64,000 bases of DNA from Aquaspirillum sp. LM1. GTDB taxonomy: Bacteria > Pseudomonadota > Gammaproteobacteria > Burkholderiales > Aquaspirillaceae. Numbering within the stretch: position 1 is the first letter of the stretch; the number at the start of each line of letters is the position of its first letter. The stretch covers positions 1,984,001 through 2,048,000 of the forward strand of contig NZ_CP019509.1 of the NCBI RefSeq assembly GCF_002002905.1. Reading direction: 5' to 3'. Under the pieces are notes generated by a model, which saw nothing but the letters and a program-made list of their open reading frames with translations, was not told the DNA's origin and made no database searches. The position numbers and the translations under genes were made by a program. This document shows positions 8,723 to 16,796 of the stretch, in pieces.

Positions 8723-9639
8723 TACAGCCCCTGCTCGGCCAGTTGGGCTTCCAGTGCGGCAATCCGGGCTTTCAGGTCGGCCACCGTGCTGTGCTGGGCG
8801 GCCATCACCTCGTTGCGCCGCGCCGCCAGCCAGGCCAGCCAGGCGTCCATGCCTTCGCCGGTGCGCGCCGACAATTGCAGCACTTCAATGGTCGGGTTGA
8901 CCCGACGGGCGTAGGCCATGCAGGCGGCCACGTCGAAGTCCAGATGGGGCAGCAGGTCAATCTTGTTGAGGATCATCAGCCGGGCGGCGGCAAACATGTC
9001 CGGGTATTTCAGCGGTTTGTCCTCGCCCTCGGTCACCGACAAAATCGCCACCTTGGCCGCTTCGCCCAGGTCGAACGCCGCCGGGCACACCAGATTGCCC
9101 ACGTTTTCAATAAACAGCACGCTGTGCTCGGCGGGTGCCAGGCGTTGCAACGCTTCGCCGACCATATGGCCATCCAGATGGCAGCCCTTGCCGGTGTTGA
9201 TCTGCACCGCCGGTGCGCCAGCGGCGCGAATGCGTTCGGCGTCGTGGCTGGTTTGCTGGTCGCCTTCAATCACCGCCACCGGCATGTCAGGCAGCAGGCG
9301 CGCCACGGTGGCGGCCAGCAGGGTGGTCTTGCCCGAACCGGGGCTGGATACCAGGTTCAGCGCCAGCACACCGTGTTCTTCCAGCCAGTCGCGGTTATGC
9401 TGGGCGTACTGGTCGTTTTTCGACAGGATGTCCTGCTCGATCCTGACCATGCGCGCCTGGCTCAGGCCGGGCGCATGCGCACGCGCCGGGCCGCTGCCGT
9501 AATCCAGCGCGCCGTCATCCGCGCGTGTCGGCGACAGTGCCGCTGCTGGTTTGCGACCCAGCGCGCGATAATTGAAATGACCGGGCACCTGCCCGTCGAT
9601 ATGGACCTGATCCGGGCCGCAGCCGCATACCGTACACAT
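8722..9639 (-). CDS. hypB: Hydrogenase nickel incorporation GTPase HypB
   Basis: HypB is the GTPase that drives nickel insertion into the large subunit together with HypA. The 305 residues include an N-terminal MCTVCGCG metal motif, a P-loop SSPGSGKTT near 98-106, [22 protein letters not shown], and the base-specific NKIDLL. Unlike many rhizobial HypB proteins there is no long His-rich stretch, so nickel storage is unlikely. A short coiled-coil tail ([18 protein letters not shown]) extends the C-terminus. A ribosome-binding sequence (GGAG) precedes the ATG at 9639. A 585-bp repeat-filled gap separates it from hypA. Confidence 0.96.
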   Translation of the reverse strand: MCTVCGCGPDQVHIDGQVPGHFNYRALGRKPAAALSPTRADDGALDYGSGPARAHAPGLSQARMVRIEQDILSKNDQYAQHNRDWLEEHGVLALNLVSSPGSGKTTLLAATVARLLPDMPVAVIEGDQQTSHDAERIRAAGAPAVQINTGKGCHLDGHMVGEALQRLAPAEHSVLFIENVGNLVCPAAFDLGEAAKVAILSVTEGEDKPLKYPDMFAAARLMILNKIDLLPHLDFDVAACMAYARRVNPTIEVLQLSARTGEGMDAWLAWLAARRNEVMAAQHSTVADLKARIAALEAQLAEQGL

Positions 9640-9744
9640 AAGACTCTCCTTGTCGGCCCTGCTCCGGGCCGCCTGTTGCTATCCGCGCCGACCACAACGC
9701 GCATCCTGCTTGCCCAGCCTGCCGGGCAAGTGTTGTTATTTTTT

Positions 9745-9830
9745 TAACTATTTTTACTTACAAAAACCAAACAAAATCAAAAACCGTCATTCCCGCCTGC
9801 GCGGGAATGACGGTTGTTTTCAGCGGCGGT
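9745..9830. repeat. Degenerate dRS3-containing element
   Basis: AAACCGTCATTCCCGCCTGC and its mirror form a palindrome at 9781-9815, with flanks (CAAAAACCAAACAAAATC; TTTTCAGCGG) that resemble, in reverse, the small inverted-repeat elements at 20074, 56317 and 58676. It lies in the hypA-hypB gap. Confidence 0.5.
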
Positions 9831-9939
9831 GAGGGGCATGAAAAAAGCACGTTCGACATGACGCAAAACATCAATGCCAAAATTCAAAACAGACAATATT
9901 CAATGCCCAAACCGTCGCGTCTAACCGGTTTACCTCCCC

Positions 9940-10185
9940 CTAAAGCGCGCCGAGCATCGCAGCCAGCCCGGGGGCAGTCCGGCCTGGTTGTTTGAGCGGC
10001 AGCGCAGCTGACGCGAGTTTCCGGGACGGCCCGGGCTGGCGAGAAGCACAGGGCACCGCCGACGCCGCAGGCGGCGGACAGGCGCGCGTCCCGGGGTCGC
10101 CTTTCTTTGCCTACTTTCTTTGGCGAAGCAAAGAAAGTAGGGCGCGCACGGGGCGCATCCCCGTCTCAATCCAGCCCCAGCCCCT
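9940..10185. repeat. GC-rich interspersed repeat with CTACTTTCTTT hairpin
   Basis: The hairpin CTACTTTCTTTGGCGAAGC then AAAGAAAGTAG spans 10111-10140, inside GC-rich sequence (GCCGACGCCGCAGGCGGCGG). From memory, similar blocks occur between genes in many Beta- and Gammaproteobacteria and give spurious small ORFs on both strands. No gene is supported between 9640 and 10224. Confidence 0.6.
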
Positions 10186-10224
10186 CTGCGCGCAGCGCAG
10201 CCAACCCACCGCCAACCTACCCCC

Positions 10225-10566
10225 TCACTCCACCTCCAGCTCCGCCACCCGCAACGCCTCCCCACCACTCACCTGCAACTGATGACTGCCGCACAACGGA
10301 CACCCACTCACCCGATCCCGCACCTCCACCGCCTGCGAACAGGCCAGACACCAGCCTTCGGCAGGCAGGCGGCGGATATGCACCTGCGCGCCGGCCATCA
10401 GCGTATCGCGCATCACCACCTCCAGGCTAAAAGTCAGCGCCTCGACCTCTACGCCGGCCAGTTCGCCAATTTCCAGCCAGATGGCCTTTACCCGGCTGAA
10501 GCCTTCCGCTTCGGCGTGGCTTTCCACCAGACTGACAATGCTTTCGGCCAGTGACATTTCATGCAT
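10225..10566 (-). CDS. hypA: Hydrogenase nickel metallochaperone HypA
   Basis: This 113-residue nickel/zinc protein delivers Ni to the hydrogenase large subunit with HypB. It starts MHEMSLAESI, with His2 as the nickel ligand, and has the zinc site formed by two CxxC pairs (C73/C76 and C89/C92). Its start lies inside the end of hupK (eight-base overlap), so both are translated from one message. The next gene, hypB, follows only after the repeat-filled gap. Confidence 0.96.
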   Translation of the reverse strand: MHEMSLAESIVSLVESHAEAEGFSRVKAIWLEIGELAGVEVEALTFSLEVVMRDTLMAGAQVHIRRLPAEGWCLACSQAVEVRDRVSGCPLCGSHQLQVSGGEALRVAELEVE

Positions 10567-11602
10567 GGGAACGGCTGTCCTTTACGGTAATGGTCCAGGC
10601 CACGCACGGGTCCAGCCACAGCGCGGCGCGCTCGGCGGCGTACCCGGCCTGCTCGGGCAAGGCGCGGTCCAGCGCCGCCGCCCACGCCCCTTCGGGATGA
10701 AAATTCCAGGCAGTGGGCGGCAGGATGCGCCAGTCGGCCACCTGGCCGGCAGCGTCCAGCGCCACCGCGTGCAGCAACAGCCCGCGCGCGGTGTCCACCG
10801 CCGCCACCGCGCGTTGCCCATCCAGCGCCACCGCGCGCGCCTGATAACCCGCGCTGCCCTGACTCAGACGCACCAGTTCAACCAGCCGCGCCAGCATGCG
10901 TGCTGCTGGCCAGTATTCGGCGGCAAACAGGCCGGCCACCCAGTTGGCCTGGCGCGCCAGCGGGCCGGTTTCTGCCGGGCTGCCCACCCAGGTAGGGGCC
11001 AGGGCAAAGGCATCGTCGTCGAGCAGGTCACGGCCCAGCGCGGCCAGTTCGCGTTCGGTCGGAAACCCCAGCAAGGGCATGCCGCCGCAGGATTCGGCCA
11101 TCAGCTCGGCCAGCCGCCAGGCGTACTGGGTGTGACGTTGACGTGCCCAGGCCAGCCAGCCGTGGTAGCCGCGTGCCAGCCAGTCGGCGCAGGGTTCGCC
11201 CAGCACAAATTCAGCCAGCGCGTCGGCCACCGCGTCTGGCCGGGTGCGCAGCGCCGCCAGAAAATCCGCGTCCGGGCTGTCGCCGCAGGCGGCGGGCCAG
11301 TCCAGCGCCACCCGGCGCAGCATGTCCTGGCGGGCTTCGGCTTCCACCGCAGCCAGGGAGGCGGGGTCGGCCTGGGCTGGGCCATTCAGGGCGGCCACCG
11401 CCAGGCTGGCGGCCAGGCCATGTGCATGACGGCACACGGTAAACAGCGGCGGCAGGCGCTGGGCGGCGTCAGCCGGGCTCAGGCCGGCACACAGGCGGGC
11501 GGCCAGCGCCGGGCGGTCAAACCGGCTGTGGCAGTGGGTCAGGGTGTGGCCATCGTGAAGCACGGTCAGGCTCAGATGGCCGGCAAGGTCAGCAGGGGTC
11601 AT
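10559..11602 (-). CDS. hupK: Hydrogenase accessory protein HupK/HoxV (large-subunit-like)
   Basis: HupK/HoxV proteins resemble the [NiFe] large subunit and are thought to act as a scaffold for assembling the Fe(CN)2CO unit before transfer. This 347-residue protein shows remnants of both active-site motifs: VCRHAHGLA near 57-65 (compare CGxC...HA of the L1 motif, here one Cys only) and LDPCVAW near 330-336 (compare DPCxxC of the C-terminal motif, second Cys missing). It is not cleaved like a true large subunit. It overlaps hupJ upstream and hypA downstream. Position between hupJ and hypA is exactly that of hupK in rhizobial hup clusters. Confidence 0.88.
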   Translation of the reverse strand: MTPADLAGHLSLTVLHDGHTLTHCHSRFDRPALAARLCAGLSPADAAQRLPPLFTVCRHAHGLAASLAVAALNGPAQADPASLAAVEAEARQDMLRRVALDWPAACGDSPDADFLAALRTRPDAVADALAEFVLGEPCADWLARGYHGWLAWARQRHTQYAWRLAELMAESCGGMPLLGFPTERELAALGRDLLDDDAFALAPTWVGSPAETGPLARQANWVAGLFAAEYWPAARMLARLVELVRLSQGSAGYQARAVALDGQRAVAAVDTARGLLLHAVALDAAGQVADWRILPPTAWNFHPEGAWAAALDRALPEQAGYAAERAALWLDPCVAWTITVKDSRSHA

Positions 11603-12030
11603 GCGCGCAATCCAAACAGCCGACGCCGCGACAAATCAGGCGCGGGCGTGGCCGGAAACAGCAGGTTCATCACTTCCTCAGCCGTGGCCCGCGCCGCTGC
11701 CTGACTGGCAAATTGCCACATCGGCGAAAACAGCGAAGCTTGGCGGTAATGGCCGAGCGCCGGCTCGAAGGCCCCGGCAAAGTTTACCGGGCCATCGGGC
11801 AGGGCAATGCTGTGGCTGCCATCCAGCGCCAGCGGCGCGAACGGGACAGTTTCCGCCAGTGCCAGCAAATTCATGCACCAGGGGGTGATCAGCACGCCCA
11901 GCCAGCTATCCTGCCACAAGCGAAAGCCCACCGCCTCTACTTGAATGGCCGGATTGAGTAACGGCACGTCGGCCATGCGCTCGGTCTGGATGCGCTGGAA
12001 CACCGCACACAGGGTGGCCGACGGGTTCAT
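11599..12030 (-). CDS. hupJ: HybE-family hydrogenase assembly chaperone HupJ/HoxT
   Basis: A protein of 143 residues in the HybE family, whose members bind hydrogenase precursors during maturation. The signature region is WLGVLITPWCMNLLAL near 43-58, followed by PDGPVNFAGAF and the YRQASLFSPMWQFASQ segment. Rhizobial HupJ has an N-terminal rubredoxin-like part; here the rubredoxin is a separate gene (hupI) that overlaps its start by four bases. It also overlaps hupK by four bases. The family assignment is secure; the exact client step is not known from sequence. Confidence 0.88.
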   Translation of the reverse strand: MNPSATLCAVFQRIQTERMADVPLLNPAIQVEAVGFRLWQDSWLGVLITPWCMNLLALAETVPFAPLALDGSHSIALPDGPVNFAGAFEPALGHYRQASLFSPMWQFASQAAARATAEEVMNLLFPATPAPDLSRRRLFGLRA

Positions 12031-12233
12031 TCCAGCACCATGAACTGGTCGCGCGCGCCATCACACACCGGGCATTTCCAGTGCGCGGGCAGCTCGACAA
12101 ACGGGGTGCCAGGCGGAATCTGCCAGACATCATCGCCCTGGGCCGGGTCGTAGACATACCAGCAGATCTTGCATTCCAGCCGGGTGTCCGCCGTCAGCCG
12201 CTGGGCATCGCCCAGATAGCTGCCTTCAAACAT
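12027..12233 (-). CDS. hupI: Rubredoxin HupI/HoxR
   Basis: A 68-residue rubredoxin with the iron site CKIC (21/24) and CPVC (54/57), spaced by YVYDP and the W-K preceding the second pair. In aerobic uptake hydrogenases the homologue HoxR helps the small subunit's Fe-S clusters mature in the presence of oxygen. The ATG at 12233 has GGGAGA upstream and lies eight bases inside the hupH 3' end; an alternative upstream start would read far into hupH. Its presence indicates that the cluster served an O2-exposed membrane hydrogenase. Confidence 0.93.
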   Translation of the reverse strand: MFEGSYLGDAQRLTADTRLECKICWYVYDPAQGDDVWQIPPGTPFVELPAHWKCPVCDGARDQFMVLE

Positions 12234-13098
12234 GGTCAAATTCTCCCAGCAGCCAGCCATGCGCCTGGGCCAGGCGTTCGGCAGAATCGGCAATGTCCTC
12301 GCCGTCGGCCAGGGTCACGTCGGGGATGCGGGTGATTTCCAGCGTGTCCAGCAGCAGGGTGTTCATGGTGTTGAAATACTGCACCCGCCACACATGCACC
12401 AGCGCGGTGGCCAGCACCCGGCATTTGCCGTAGCCACGCGAAAAAATGCCCACCTGGCCTTCGCCAATCAGCCCTTCGATCCAGGCCATGTCGTCGGGGG
12501 TAACGGGCAGCAGGGTAAAGTTGATCACATGCGGGTGGTCCAGCGCCTGGCGCTGGCGGGCCAGCAGTTCCGCGCCAATTGGCGCCGCATTCATCAGGGT
12601 GGGCGGCAGGGCCGGCAGGCTGTCCAGCCAGCGGCTGCTGGCCTGGGCGCGCTCAATCAGCACGCTGGGCACCGGGGCAATTTCCACCGCATCGCCGGTT
12701 TGCTCGCCGGCAGCGTTGAACGTACACACCCGCCACACCCCGGCAAACACCGATTCCTGGATACGCACTTCACCGCCGTCGGCCAGCAATGCCCTGGCGC
12801 TGACTTCGCCTTCGCCCAGTACCTGGTTGATCAGGGTCAGGTCGGCTGCCGGCAGGCCGGCCAGCGAGCGGCTGAGGCTGCCGGCAGCCGGGGTCCAGCG
12901 GGTGGCCAGTTCGGCCAGCTCGCCCACCACCGCCAGTGCGGTGTTCAGATGGCGAATGTCTTCCGAGCTGGGCAGCGCCGGCATGGTGAAGCTGTCCATC
13001 TGTACTGGCAGCGGCATATAGGCCAGATCGGGGTCTTCAGGTTGCGAACCGGCCCCGACAAAGGCCACCACGGGAAGGGGAAACGGTTTCATGCGCAC
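12226..13098 (-). CDS. hupH: Hydrogenase expression/formation protein HupH/HoxQ
   Basis: The 290-residue protein belongs to the HupH/HoxQ/HyaF family, chaperones of the hydrogenase small subunit. The two repeated halves are visible: INQVLGEGEVSARAL with ESVFAGVWRV near 90-123, and WIEGLIGEGQVGIFSRGYG with ALVHVWRVQYFNTMN near 210-250. It overlaps hupG by ten bases upstream and hupI by eight downstream. Length and motifs are normal. Confidence 0.92.
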   Translation of the reverse strand: MRMKPFPLPVVAFVGAGSQPEDPDLAYMPLPVQMDSFTMPALPSSEDIRHLNTALAVVGELAELATRWTPAAGSLSRSLAGLPAADLTLINQVLGEGEVSARALLADGGEVRIQESVFAGVWRVCTFNAAGEQTGDAVEIAPVPSVLIERAQASSRWLDSLPALPPTLMNAAPIGAELLARQRQALDHPHVINFTLLPVTPDDMAWIEGLIGEGQVGIFSRGYGKCRVLATALVHVWRVQYFNTMNTLLLDTLEITRIPDVTLADGEDIADSAERLAQAHGWLLGEFDHV

Positions 13099-13553
13099 GC
13101 TCCTGGCGAGGTCGGGCTGGCCACCTTGATGCCGATGGCCGGTGGGCGGCTGACCGGTCGGGCCAGCACAGCCTGAATGTCCTGCTGATATTCGCCCCAG
13201 CCACGCAAACCGGCCAGCGTGCCCAGATAGCCGCCGTCGCGCAAAAACAGAAACGCCGGGTATTTCATCACCCCGTACTGCGCCTGCAGCGCAGCGTTGT
13301 CCGCCGGGTGCAGCAGACAGGGGGTAAGGGCAAAGCCACCATCCTTGAGCAGTTCGGGCAAAATCACCGCCGCATCGGCCACTTCTGGCAGGCGGGTGGG
13401 GTCATCGCTGCAAAACGCCACAATGGCACCGTGCTGGCGGGAAAATCCGTCCAGTTCGGCCAGGCGCAGCAGCGGCCAGCCACGCGCGGTCAGGCGGGCC
13501 AGCAGGGGGGTCAGGGCAGCGGAAAGCGGGGCAGTCACGCGGGGGAGCTCCAT
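13089..13553 (-). CDS. hupG: Thioredoxin-like hydrogenase chaperone HupG/HoxO
   Basis: A 154-residue thioredoxin-fold protein of the HyaE/HupG/HoxO family that binds the Tat signal of the hydrogenase small subunit and delays export until Fe-S clusters are inserted. It has the family's MKYPAFLFLRDGGYLGTLAGLRGWGEY segment but no CxxC, so it is a binding chaperone and not a redox enzyme. Its start overlaps the hupF stop (TGATG) and its end overlaps hupH. Confidence 0.88.
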   Translation of the reverse strand: MELPRVTAPLSAALTPLLARLTARGWPLLRLAELDGFSRQHGAIVAFCSDDPTRLPEVADAAVILPELLKDGGFALTPCLLHPADNAALQAQYGVMKYPAFLFLRDGGYLGTLAGLRGWGEYQQDIQAVLARPVSRPPAIGIKVASPTSPGACA

Positions 13554-13858
13554 CAGGCAGGGGGTTGCAAAAAGTCGGGCAGTTGCGGTTCGCGGTTGAT
13601 TAGGTCAGCAAAATGCGCGTCCAGGTCGGTGGCCCCGCCCAGTGCGGCGGCCACCGCGTCCAGCGCCTGCTGGATTTGCGCGGCGGTGTTGGCGTCGATC
13701 ACTTCACGGGCGGCACCCAGAAAGGTCATCAGCCAGGTGCCAGGCGGCTGTGGCCCCACCAGCGACAAGTCAATGGTTTCCTCGCCTTGCGCGCCACGGC
13801 ACAACGCGGTGAACGGCGAGTTCAGCGTCACAATCTGCAGGGGAATGCCCACACACAT
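13553..13858 (-). CDS. hupF: HypC-like chaperone HupF/HoxL
   Basis: The 101-residue HypC paralogue begins MCVGIPLQIV with the essential Cys2 and has the typical GTWLMTFLGAAREVID segment. HupF/HoxL is dedicated to uptake hydrogenases; it stabilises the large subunit under oxygen. The C-terminal extension relative to HypC is normal for HupF. It starts four bases after the hupD stop and overlaps hupG. Confidence 0.93.
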   Translation of the reverse strand: MCVGIPLQIVTLNSPFTALCRGAQGEETIDLSLVGPQPPGTWLMTFLGAAREVIDANTAAQIQQALDAVAAALGGATDLDAHFADLINREPQLPDFLQPPA

Positions 13859-13861
13859 GGC

Positions 13862-14482
13862 TTAATCCTCCCGCTGGGCCAGCACCCGCGCATCGCCCAC
13901 CCGACAGGCGTCTGCGGCGCTGGGCCGGCCTTGTTCGTAGGCAGACAGCGCCAGGCTGGCGTCGTGCAGGCCCCCTTGCGCCGGCTGGCTGCGCGGGGTC
14001 AGCGTCACCCCCCAGCGGGCCAGAATCCGGCAGGCATGGGTCAGTGCAGCGGGCAGCTGGGCACGCACCGCGTCGGTTAGGCTGCCGCCGTAGTCTTCCA
14101 GTTGCACCGGCTGCACCCCCACCAGCGCCAGCTGCGCCGGCCCCTGGCCGGACAGTTCGGCCAGCGCCAGCACTTCGGAAAACCCGGTCTGGTGCAGGCT
14201 CATTTTTTTGGCGGTCAGGTAGGCCGGCACGGCGTCGTCTTCAAATACGGCCAGCTCGCCAGGCGTCAGGCCGGCGTCGATGGCATCCAGAATCAGCAAA
14301 TGGCTGGCCGACTGGACAATGGGCAACAGTGCCAGGCCCTGGGTGCCGCCATCCACCACTTCCACATGGTCGGGCAACGCCCAGCCGGCGTACAGCGCTT
14401 CGGCGGCGCGCACGCCAAAGCCTTCATCAGCCCACAGCAGATTGCCAATGCCAAGGATGACGATATGGGGAGAGTCAGTCAT
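13862..14482 (-). CDS. hupD: Hydrogenase maturation endopeptidase HupD/HoxM
   Basis: This protease clips the C-terminal tail of the hydrogenase large subunit after nickel insertion. Its 206 residues carry [14 protein letters not shown] near 11-24 (metal-binding Glu20), the central Asp in LILDAIDAG, and the His in [12 protein letters not shown] near 98. The ATG at 14482 ([10 protein letters not shown]) fits the family; upstream in-frame sequence is not conserved. It is the first gene of the accessory operon. The structural genes hupS, hupL and hupC, which normally precede hupD, are absent: terminator, repeat and an RTX-like gene occupy that side. Confidence 0.94.
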   Translation of the reverse strand: MTDSPHIVILGIGNLLWADEGFGVRAAEALYAGWALPDHVEVVDGGTQGLALLPIVQSASHLLILDAIDAGLTPGELAVFEDDAVPAYLTAKKMSLHQTGFSEVLALAELSGQGPAQLALVGVQPVQLEDYGGSLTDAVRAQLPAALTHACRILARWGVTLTPRSQPAQGGLHDASLALSAYEQGRPSAADACRVGDARVLAQRED

Positions 14483-14499
14483 AAGGGCCGCTTGTTGGT

Positions 14500-14537
14500 G
14501 TGTTACGGGTGATGTAACACAGACACAAAGCGTGCCA
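14500..14537 (-). promoter_or_regulatory. Possible promoter/operator of the hup-hyp accessory operon
   Basis: A perfect inverted repeat GTGTTAC-N7-GTAACAC lies at 14500-14520, 18 bases before the hupD ATG. Directly upstream on the minus strand, 14521-14537 reads TGGCACGCTTTGTGTCT, which gives GG-N10-GT and only partly matches a sigma54 -24/-12 site (GG-N10-GC). Uptake hydrogenase operons are often sigma54-dependent, but the -12 mismatch makes this weak. Confidence 0.3.
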
Positions 14538-14718
14538 TGGGTCAAAAAAGGCGGTCAGGATAGATTTATGTTTTAGATCAGTAGCTTGCTGTGATTTATC
14601 AGATAGGGCCAGATTTTTACTGGTTATCTGATTTGCAGTTTTATACTGAAAACGAAAGTGATATATGCAGCTTGCTATCCATGGCTGCCGGGCCGGTAAG
14701 CATCTGCACCGCCGGCGC

Positions 14719-14746
14719 AAAAAAAAGCGGCGCCTGGGGGCGCCGC
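14719..14746 (-). terminator. Rho-independent terminator (minus strand)
   Basis: GCGGCGCC-TGGG-GGCGCCGC (14727-14746) is preceded on the plus strand by a run of A, i.e. followed by a U-run on the minus strand. It would stop minus-strand transcripts coming from the RTX-like gene before the hup operon. Confidence 0.8.
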
Positions 14747-14785
14747 CAAACTCATCAACATCACTCAAACTTCACGCCTATCAGC

Positions 14786-15015
14786 GTAGTAGCCAGTCAC
14801 CCAGATATGAACCGATCATTGGCACAGATACCCAAGGTCAGCGCACTCGCCTGCACGCGGGTATTTCAACGGGACGGCGACTCGACCACTTTCGGCATGA
14901 ACCTCACCCGACTTGTCGTTCCCGCCTTCGCGGGAACGACACCTGAGGTGAAACTCATGCCGAAAGCGGTCTAATCGCCTGTCAGTCGATTCAGATCATG
15001 GTGACTGGCTACTAG
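14786..15015. repeat. Small inverted-repeat element, family B (copy 1)
   Basis: The ends are TAGTAGCCAGTCAC and GTGACTGGCTACTA, a 14-15 bp terminal inverted repeat. The inside holds the palindrome GTTCCCGCCTTCGCGGGAAC (14920-14939) and an 80-bp right arm that is nearly identical to the right arm of the copy at 33422-33700. No gene inside. It lies between the RTX-like gene and the hup operon, where the hydrogenase structural genes would be expected. Confidence 0.7.
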
Positions 15016-15031
15016 TAGGACGCCCCCTGCT

Positions 15032-15865
15032 TCATCCCCCGTGGGTAAAATCAAAATCGCTGGCGCTGACCGAGCTGACGCCCACCAGGGTCACGCTGGG
15101 GCCACCGCTCAGGCTGATGGTGGTGTTGCCGTCGGCGCTGGTGACGGTGGCCACGGTCAGCAGTTCGGCATAGCTGGACACATGGCCATCGTGTACTTGC
15201 AGCAGGTCGCTGCCCTGGGTGAAGCTGGTGACCGTGGCGCTACCGCTGCCATGACCAAGGTCGATCACGTCCACGCCGGTACCGGCTGTCAGGGTCACCT
15301 TGCCCCAGCCCAGGTCGATATGGCTGCCGCCACTGCCGGCAATAATGCTGGTGATGCCGGATTCAGCGCGCACATTCAGGGCACCGCTGCCGCCGGTAAT
15401 CACATCGGTGCCGCCGTGGGTGGTCACCAGCGTGGTGCCGGCCCCTGCCGTGACGGTATTGCTGCCGCTGCCCAGTTGCAGGCTTTGGGTGCCGCTGGCA
15501 CCGGTGGTGATGGTGTTGTGACCACTGCCGGTGCTCAGGCTAAGGTCTGCCCCGTCCTTGAGCTGAAACACCTGGTCGCTGCTGTCGCCCTGGATGCGTT
15601 CAATGCCGGAAAACGCCGTCAGGCTGTTCAGGTTGAAGGTGCCGCTGCCGCTCAGGCTGAGGGTGTCCATGCCGGTGTCACCCACCAGGCTGTCGCCGCT
15701 GTTCAGTGTGGCCGCCGTGGCCAGAATCAGGTCGTTGCCGGTGGTGCCCACACTGTCCGCACCGCTGGTCAGGGTGACCGAGGTCACGGTTGCGCCCACG
15801 CCCTTGCCACCGCCAGCCAGCCCGTCATTACCCGGTCCGCGACCGTTGCCATGTCCATGTCCCAT
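15032..15865 (-). CDS. RTX-like glycine-rich secreted protein
   Basis: A 277-residue acidic, Gly/Ser/Thr/Asp-rich protein made of irregular beta-roll-like repeats (GTTGNDLIL, SGDSLVGDTGMDTL, GSGHNTITTG, GGTDVITGGSG, GTGVDVIDLGHG). Classic GGxGxD nonapeptides are few and degenerate. The C-terminus ends ASDFDFTHGG, similar to the uncleaved C-terminal signals of type I secretion substrates, and there is no N-terminal signal peptide (start MGHGHGNGRG). GGAG precedes the ATG at 15865. Export by a type I system is inferred; no ABC transporter or TolC gene lies nearby. Function unknown; a surface or matrix protein is possible. Confidence 0.7.
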   Translation of the reverse strand: MGHGHGNGRGPGNDGLAGGGKGVGATVTSVTLTSGADSVGTTGNDLILATAATLNSGDSLVGDTGMDTLSLSGSGTFNLNSLTAFSGIERIQGDSSDQVFQLKDGADLSLSTGSGHNTITTGASGTQSLQLGSGSNTVTAGAGTTLVTTHGGTDVITGGSGALNVRAESGITSIIAGSGGSHIDLGWGKVTLTAGTGVDVIDLGHGSGSATVTSFTQGSDLLQVHDGHVSSYAELLTVATVTSADGNTTISLSGGPSVTLVGVSSVSASDFDFTHGG

Positions 15866-16023
15866 CAAGCTTCTCCTCTGGTAAAAACCGTTGAATCAGA
15901 TGCTTGTCATGGTAAAAACTTCCGCCACTGTCGTCAGCAGCACAGAGGGTAAAGCTGGGTAAAGATAGGTAAACCGGGCCATCAGGGCGGCAATCCGCAT
16001 CGGAGCGACCTGGCCGCTGTGGC

Positions 16024-16701
16024 TTATTTCAGCACGCTGCGCAGCCACTGGCCAATGGCCTGGATTTCTTCGATGCACACCGCGTGCATCATCGGGTAGG
16101 TGTGCCAGCTTACCGGCTGGCCGTGGGCCTTGAGCGTATCCACTGCGCGCTGGCCCAGCGCCACCGGCACGATATTGTCAAATTCGCCATGGCCGGCAAA
16201 CACCGGGGTGTGCTGGTTGGCCGGATGGCGGTGTTCGCTCAGGTAGTCCAGGCTGGGAATATAAGTAGACAGGGCGATGATGCCGGCCAGGGTGTCCGGC
16301 TGGGTCAGCCCGGTGGTGTAGGCCATGGCACCGCCCTGGGAAAACCCGGCCAGCACAATGTGCTCAGCTGGTACGCCACGGCTGATTTCGCGGGCAATCA
16401 GCGCGTCGATTTGCGCGCGTGAGTCACGAATGCCGTTCAGGTCCACTTTGCGGTCGATCGAATCAATATACAGAATGTCGTACCAGGCGCGCATCACATA
16501 GCCGTTATTGCAGGTCACCGGCATGGTCTGCGCGTGCGGAAACACAAAGCGCACCGGCAAATCGTCGGGCAGCTCCAGTTCAGGCACGATCGGGGCAAAG
16601 TCGCTGCCGTCAGCGCCCAGGCCATGTAGCCAGATCACCGCGTGGCGGGGTGTGCCAATGCCGGTGACCACTTCAATGCAATCCAGGAGAGGGAGGCTCA
16701 T
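16024..16701 (-). CDS. Alpha/beta-hydrolase carboxylesterase (phospholipase/carboxylesterase family)
   Basis: This 225-residue serine hydrolase belongs to the bacterial acyl-protein-thioesterase-like esterase family (Pseudomonas EstB type). The N-terminal VIWLHGLGADGSDF supplies the oxyanion region, GFSQGGAMA the nucleophile Ser near 118, and FDNIVP and MMHAVC the Asp and His of the triad. There is no signal peptide, so it is probably cytosolic. I use the ATG at 16701 (MSLPLLDC); a TTG 15 bases upstream is possible. The natural substrate cannot be told. A bidirectional terminator separates it from the next gene upstream. Confidence 0.9.
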   Translation of the reverse strand: MSLPLLDCIEVVTGIGTPRHAVIWLHGLGADGSDFAPIVPELELPDDLPVRFVFPHAQTMPVTCNNGYVMRAWYDILYIDSIDRKVDLNGIRDSRAQIDALIAREISRGVPAEHIVLAGFSQGGAMAYTTGLTQPDTLAGIIALSTYIPSLDYLSEHRHPANQHTPVFAGHGEFDNIVPVALGQRAVDTLKAHGQPVSWHTYPMMHAVCIEEIQAIGQWLRSVLK

Positions 16702-16727
16702 CAGGGGGATCCACAAAAAATAAAATA

Positions 16728-16757
16728 AAAAACGGCATCGTTGCCGATGCCGTTTTT
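16728..16757. terminator. Bidirectional Rho-independent terminator
   Basis: The stem CGGCATCG-TTGC-CGATGCCG (16733-16752) is flanked by A-runs on one side and T-runs on the other. It terminates the binding-protein gene that ends at 16797. Confidence 0.85.
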
Positions 16758-16796
16758 GTCGTCAAGCCAGCCGGCTTGTCAGCGGGGCTGAAGAGA

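Noticed and set aside
7730-8914. Long antisense open frame over hypF
   Set aside because: Shadow of hypF; composition (His/Gln/Arg-rich) is that of reversed coding DNA.
9930-10268. Two overlapping small ORFs in the hypA-hypB gap
   Set aside because: They come from the interspersed CTACTTTCTTT repeat, which often yields spurious ORFs, and no ribosome-binding site is present.
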